This document shows positions 62,189 through 64,000 of a stretch of DNA of 64,000 bases, one piece after another. The notes under the pieces were generated by a model that was given only the letters and a program-made list of their open reading frames with translations, made no database searches and was not told the origin of the DNA. The stretch's first letter is position 1. Each line of letters opens with the position of its first letter. Origin of the DNA: AWTP1-13 sp963820375 (GTDB taxonomy: Bacteria > Pseudomonadota > Alphaproteobacteria > Rhizobiales > Hyphomicrobiaceae). The stretch is from assembly GCA_963820375.1 (NCBI GenBank), contig CAWFZX010000013.1, positions 176,663 to 240,662 on the forward strand. The letters are read 5' to 3'. Both the position numbers and the translations under genes were made by a program.

Positions 62189-63013
62189 TCAGGCGACGCC
62201 TGCCTTCCTGGCGCACTCGACCAGATACTCTCGGCCGCAGAGCATTTGCTCAATGCTGCCCCAGCCGCACATATAATGACCCTTGAACCCTGCCGTCTCG
62301 AGGCCGCGGAACAAGTCGACGAAGTCGACCGTTCCGGTGCCCGGCGGCAGATGCAGCTCATAAAGCCCGTTGTTGTCGGCGAGGCGCACCTCGGCGCAGC
62401 GGCTCATGTCCATGCCGGCGATGAAACCCTTGATGCCGATCGGGTCATAGTGCGCATGGTTGATCGTGAAGGCCCACTGGAAATACGGCGAACGGATTTG
62501 CTCAAAATAGTGGATGGTATCTTCAAGCTTATCGGGCATGTAGTGGACTTCGGCCCGCTCGGGCTCCCCATTGAGGTTCTCGAGCAGAAGCTGCACTTGC
62601 CGCTTCTCGGCATAGGCGACGGCGCGTTTCAAGCGGTCGATGGAGGCTTGCTTGCGCAGGGCGTGGTCGGATGTGAAGTGATAGCCGCCGTGCACGACCA
62701 CCCACTCGGCCTTGAGGCGCACCGCCAGATCGGTATAGGCCATCAAGTATTGATCGGCGGCATCACGCACGAACGGCGAGATCTCGGCGATGTTCACGGC
62801 GGACAAGGTATGCAATCCAAGGTGTACGCCATGCCGCGCGCAGGCATCGGCGATGCGCCCGCAACGCCGATCATCGAAGCTCTCAATCGCATTGGGCGCA
62901 ATGTCCGTCTGGGCATCGCAATAAAACACCCCGTTGCTCGCCGCCCAGGCGATGCCATCCTCGAGCGCAATGCTCCGGCCGAGATCAATGCCGATCCTAT
63001 GCTTGAAGCCCAT
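62189..63013 (-). CDS. Sugar-phosphate isomerase/epimerase (AP-endonuclease 2 fold)
   Basis: A 274-residue TIM-barrel protein of the xylose-isomerase-like / AP-endonuclease family 2 class. Typical segments are 'GVHLGLHTLSAVNIAE', 'AEWVVVHGGYHFTSDHALR', 'VQLLLENLNGEPERAEVHY', 'QWAFTINHAHYDPIGI' and 'GHYMCGWGSIEQML'. The conserved His, Glu and Asp residues for metal binding occur in these strands. ATG 63013 gives 'GFKHRIGIDLGRSI' as the first strand; TTG 63040 would add nine residues. The substrate (a ketose, inositol or hydroxypyruvate-like compound) cannot be told. It lies 60 bases upstream of the exonuclease gene. Confidence 0.85.
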   Translation of the reverse strand: MGFKHRIGIDLGRSIALEDGIAWAASNGVFYCDAQTDIAPNAIESFDDRRCGRIADACARHGVHLGLHTLSAVNIAEISPFVRDAADQYLMAYTDLAVRLKAEWVVVHGGYHFTSDHALRKQASIDRLKRAVAYAEKRQVQLLLENLNGEPERAEVHYMPDKLEDTIHYFEQIRSPYFQWAFTINHAHYDPIGIKGFIAGMDMSRCAEVRLADNNGLYELHLPPGTGTVDFVDLFRGLETAGFKGHYMCGWGSIEQMLCGREYLVECARKAGVA

Positions 63014-63178
63014 CGCTTCGCCCGTCTCCGCGGCAAACAAGGTCTCGTGTCCTCTTCATCTCCCGTGTTAGCGCACGTCCTGCGATCCTGCCGGCTATCC
63101 TGCCGCGTGGCCGCGATGGCAGCGCTCGGGCCACCAGCGGGCCACGCCGCGCCGGCAGTGGCCAACGACGCGTTGATG

Positions 63179-63898
63179 CTACGGCACGGGAATGGCTCGC
63201 TGATTGTAGAGCAGCTTCCTGATCCGCGCCTGTTCTTCGGCTGGCAGTTTGGTGACGTCGGTCGATAAGTCGTTGCCAACAGCCATGCCGCGCTGGACCG
63301 CCGGGCGCTGGCCGACCTCCTCAAACCAGCGCTTGAAATACGTGAACTCCTCGATGTCCTGCCCCTGCACCTTCCAGTTGACCGTCCAAGGATAGCAGAT
63401 CATGTCGGCGATCGTGTAGGCGTCGCCTGCCAGATAGCGATGCTCATGCAGCCGATTGTTGAGGACGCCATAAAGTCGATTTGCCTCGTCGGTGAAGCGG
63501 CGGGTGGCATAGGATTGGTCACCTTCCCGATCGCCGAGACGGCGAAAGTGGCCGCACTCGCCAAGCTTGGGGCCCTGGTTGGCCATCTGCCACATCACCC
63601 ACTGAGTGACCTCGTACTTGGTGGCGACGTCCTGGGGCCAAAACCGGCCGGCTTTTTCGGCAATGTACATCATGATGGCGCCAAACTCGAAGATGCTGAT
63701 GGCCGGTCCGCCACCAAGGGGCGCATGGTCGACGATGGCCGGCATGCGGTGATTGGGATTCATGCGCAGGAAATCCTTCGCGAATTGATCGCCGCGCTGG
63801 ATGTTGACCGGGGTAATTTTGTAGGCAAGGCCACATTCCTCCAACAGGATGGTGACCTTCTTGCCGTTGGGCGTGGGCCAATAATAGACCTCAATCAT
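63179..63898 (-). CDS. Glutathione S-transferase family protein (YfcG/YghU-like)
   Basis: A 239-residue glutathione transferase. The thioredoxin-like N-terminal domain reads 'VYYWPTPNGKKVTILLEECGLAYKI' with the Thr/Asn active-site loop of the nu/YfcG type, then 'NPNHRMPAIVDH' carrying the cis-Pro and 'ISIFEFGAIMMYIAE' carrying the Glu/Ser pair that holds glutathione. The C-terminal domain is helical ('YLAGDAYTIADMICYPW'). YfcG-like enzymes act as disulfide-bond reductases. AAGGAG lies eight bases before ATG 63898. The remaining 102 bases to the window end contain a possible ATG start at 63979 on the plus strand, too short to judge. Confidence 0.92.
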   Translation of the reverse strand: MIEVYYWPTPNGKKVTILLEECGLAYKITPVNIQRGDQFAKDFLRMNPNHRMPAIVDHAPLGGGPAISIFEFGAIMMYIAEKAGRFWPQDVATKYEVTQWVMWQMANQGPKLGECGHFRRLGDREGDQSYATRRFTDEANRLYGVLNNRLHEHRYLAGDAYTIADMICYPWTVNWKVQGQDIEEFTYFKRWFEEVGQRPAVQRGMAVGNDLSTDVTKLPAEEQARIRKLLYNQRAIPVP

Positions 63899-64000
63899 CG
63901 GTGCTCTCCTTGCCGAGCCTCAAGCCTATCGCGTTCCGATCGGCTTGACACCAGGGCGTGGTTGGGCGTCTGTCCCTTATGACCGAGACGTTGGAACGCA

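Noticed and set aside
63979..64000. Start of a plus-strand gene at the window end
   Set aside because: Only seven codons are visible and no ribosome binding site precedes the ATG.

Overview
The window is GC-rich, gene-dense DNA that looks like an alphaproteobacterium, probably Hyphomicrobiales (Bradyrhizobium/Xanthobacteraceae-like) or a Reyranella-type relative. This is inferred from the mix of families: TRAP, Bug, Dpp and Liv importers, an HWE-type histidine kinase, a PhaR-like PHB regulator domain, TadG-like pilus protein, and several small proteins that resemble ones I associate with Bradyrhizobium. I recognised no rRNA, tRNA, CRISPR array, transposase or phage gene.

Layout. 1-2.9 kb: Rieske oxygenase plus TRAP transporter (DctP, DctQ, the latter cut by the window edge). 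3.2-7.4 kb: an island of nine small, mostly uncharacterised genes, including two diverged paralogues and one gene whose ribosome binding site lies in a perfect palindrome. 7.5-8.8 kb: RhlE-like DEAD-box helicase. 9.3-17.9 kb: a 3-hydroxyisobutyrate-dehydrogenase-like enzyme, two CE4 deacetylase/cyclic-amidase-like hydrolases and a complete Dpp-type ABC importer whose dppD is frameshifted. 18-25.5 kb: GNAT, small peptides, PsiF-like protein, alpha/beta hydrolase, bicupin, amidohydrolase, and a frameshifted LysR gene divergent from a nitronate monooxygenase. 25.5-38 kb: methyltransferase, then the three AllF/AllG/AllH (FdrA, DUF1116, DUF2877) transcarbamylase-type subunits, a GntR regulator, an NTF2-like protein and a Liv-type importer operon ending in a cytosine-deaminase-like hydrolase. 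In this importer the second permease and both ATPases are fused into one 828-residue protein. 38-53 kb: a 1630-residue hybrid histidine kinase with two kinase cores and three receivers, a Tat-exported metallo-beta-lactamase-fold protein divergent from an AraC regulator, a TadG-like vWA protein, a PQQ-type sugar dehydrogenase and a MASE1-PAS-HWE kinase broken by a frameshift. 54-64 kb: PhaR-like small protein, fatty acid desaturase, LysR regulator divergent from an M28-like/GlcG/Gfo-Idh/Bug gene series, then exonuclease, sugar-phosphate isomerase and glutathione transferase genes.

The theme is scavenging of small organic and nitrogenous molecules: periplasmic binding proteins of four classes (TRAP, Dpp, Liv, Bug), each next to hydrolases or oxidoreductases and a local regulator. 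The most coherent candidate for an undescribed pathway is 26.4-38.0 kb, where the AllFGH-type transcarbamylase subunits, a GntR regulator, a Liv-type importer and a cytosine-deaminase-like hydrolase sit together without carbamate kinase, allantoinase or ureidoglycolate genes.

Three genes (dppD, the first LysR gene, the HWE kinase) each carry what looks like one extra base. That pattern fits sequencing or assembly indels at least as well as true decay. All assignments come from reading motifs and translations; no database search or alignment was run.
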